A DNA stretch of 15,345 nt from Burkholderiales bacterium (GTDB lineage: Bacteria > Pseudomonadota > Gammaproteobacteria > Burkholderiales > Burkholderiaceae_D): contig SYFN01000005.1 of assembly GCA_005800405.1 (NCBI GenBank), positions 1 to 15,345 of the forward strand. Reading direction: 5' to 3'. The position numbers were made by a program, and so were the translations under genes. The notes under the pieces are model-generated. The model did no database searches, was not told where the DNA came from, and was given only the letters and a program-made list of their open reading frames with translations. Shown in pieces: positions 14,979 to 15,345 of this stretch. Numbering within the stretch: position 1 is the stretch's first letter; every line of letters starts with the position of its first letter.

Positions 14979-15345
14979 TTACGCTGCGCGTGCAGCGTCA
15001 CCCAGCATGGGGAAGCCCAATTGTTCGCGAGAAGCGTAGTAGGCCTGTGCAACAGCGCGTGCGAGATTGCGTATGCGTCCGATATAGGCGGCCCGCTCAG
15101 TCACCGAGATCGCACCTCGCGCGTCCAGCAGATTGAACGTATGCGCTGCCTTGAGCACCATCTCGTAAGCCGGTAAGGCCAGCGGCACAGCCATCAGGCG
15201 CTGGGCTTCGGATTCGTAATTGCCAAAGAGTGAGAACAGAAATTCCGTATTCGCATGTTCAAAGTTGTAGGCCGATTGCTCGACTTCATTTTGGTGAAAG
15301 ACATCGCCGTAGGTCAGTCGGCGTGTAACGCCGCGTTCTTCCCAT
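14979..15345 (-). CDS. glyQ: Glycyl-tRNA synthetase alpha subunit, C-terminal part (5' end beyond window)
   Basis: Reading the minus strand from the window edge, the frame is open from 15344 to the TAA at 14979-14981. It encodes about 121 residues, beginning [20 protein letters not shown]. It continues through [51 protein letters not shown] and [17 protein letters not shown], all characteristic of the C-terminal part of GlyQ, whose usual length is about 300. The methionine at 15194 is internal and must not be taken as the start. GlyQ forms glycyl-adenylate and works with GlyS, encoded immediately downstream. The last codons hold a 7-bp inverted repeat (14981-14998) that is followed by A residues in the transcript and so is not a terminator. 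Confidence 0.96.
   Translation of the reverse strand, partial: WEERGVTRRLTYGDVFHQNEVEQSAYNFEHANTEFLFSLFGNYESEAQRLMAVPLALPAYEMVLKAAHTFNLLDARGAISVTERAAYIGRIRNLARAVAQAYYASREQLGFPMLGDAARAA

Noticed and set aside
14981..14998. Perfect 7-bp inverted repeat ACGCTGC-GCGT-GCAGCGT at the end of glyQ
   Set aside because: In the direction of transcription it is followed by A residues rather than T, and it overlaps coding codons, so it is not a terminator between glyQ and glyS.
1..15345. Search for mobile elements, CRISPR arrays, phage or defence genes, tRNA and rRNA
   Set aside because: None was seen on either strand. Coding is continuous housekeeping sequence with even composition and no direct repeats or integration scars.

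Overview
The window is an ordinary, densely packed chromosomal segment of a Gram-negative bacterium. It most likely comes from a betaproteobacterium of the Burkholderiales, perhaps near Oxalobacteraceae. That placement is inferred from gene order and protein character (lptD-surA-pdxA-rsmA beside amgK-murU-pepP-ubiH, and glyQ-glyS-gmhB-plsC), not from a database search. Twelve complete or nearly complete housekeeping genes and two edge-truncated genes fill almost all of it. I see no transposase, phage gene, CRISPR array, tRNA or rRNA, and no gene-free stretch longer than about 105 bases.

Layout. (1) Bases 1-606 (+) are the C-terminal NADP-binding domain of proton-translocating transhydrogenase PntB. 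A short convergent gap follows, with a strong, apparently bidirectional terminator and a second dyad. (2) Bases 711-4944 (-) form a tight operon read as amgK, murU, pepP, ubiH: cell-wall sugar recycling, then an X-Pro aminopeptidase and a ubiquinone-pathway hydroxylase. (3) A divergent control region at about 4945-5057 holds a perfect TATAAT facing lptD and a GGAAC-N9-GTTCC dyad. (4) Bases 5058-10498 (+) form the classical lptD, surA, pdxA, rsmA operon: outer-membrane LPS insertion, its periplasmic chaperone, pyridoxal phosphate synthesis and 16S rRNA dimethylation. (5) Bases 10508-15345 (-) form a convergent operon read as glyQ (cut by the window edge), glyS, gmhB, plsC and a YgjP-type metallohydrolase.

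The common thread is envelope building. GmhB makes a heptose precursor for LPS core, LptD and SurA export and fold the outer-membrane machinery, PlsC makes phosphatidic acid, and AmgK with MurU returns MurNAc to UDP-MurNAc. Glycyl-tRNA synthetase, RsmA, PdxA, UbiH, PepP and PntB are general metabolism or translation.

I found no undescribed system. The observations most worth a second look are modest: an LptD with only two cysteines, a GGAAC dyad between lptD and amgK, an 11-codon minicistron bridging plsC and the metallohydrolase gene, a hairpin holding the plsC ribosome binding site, an HX4E acyltransferase motif, and the general lack of Shine-Dalgarno sequences at these starts.
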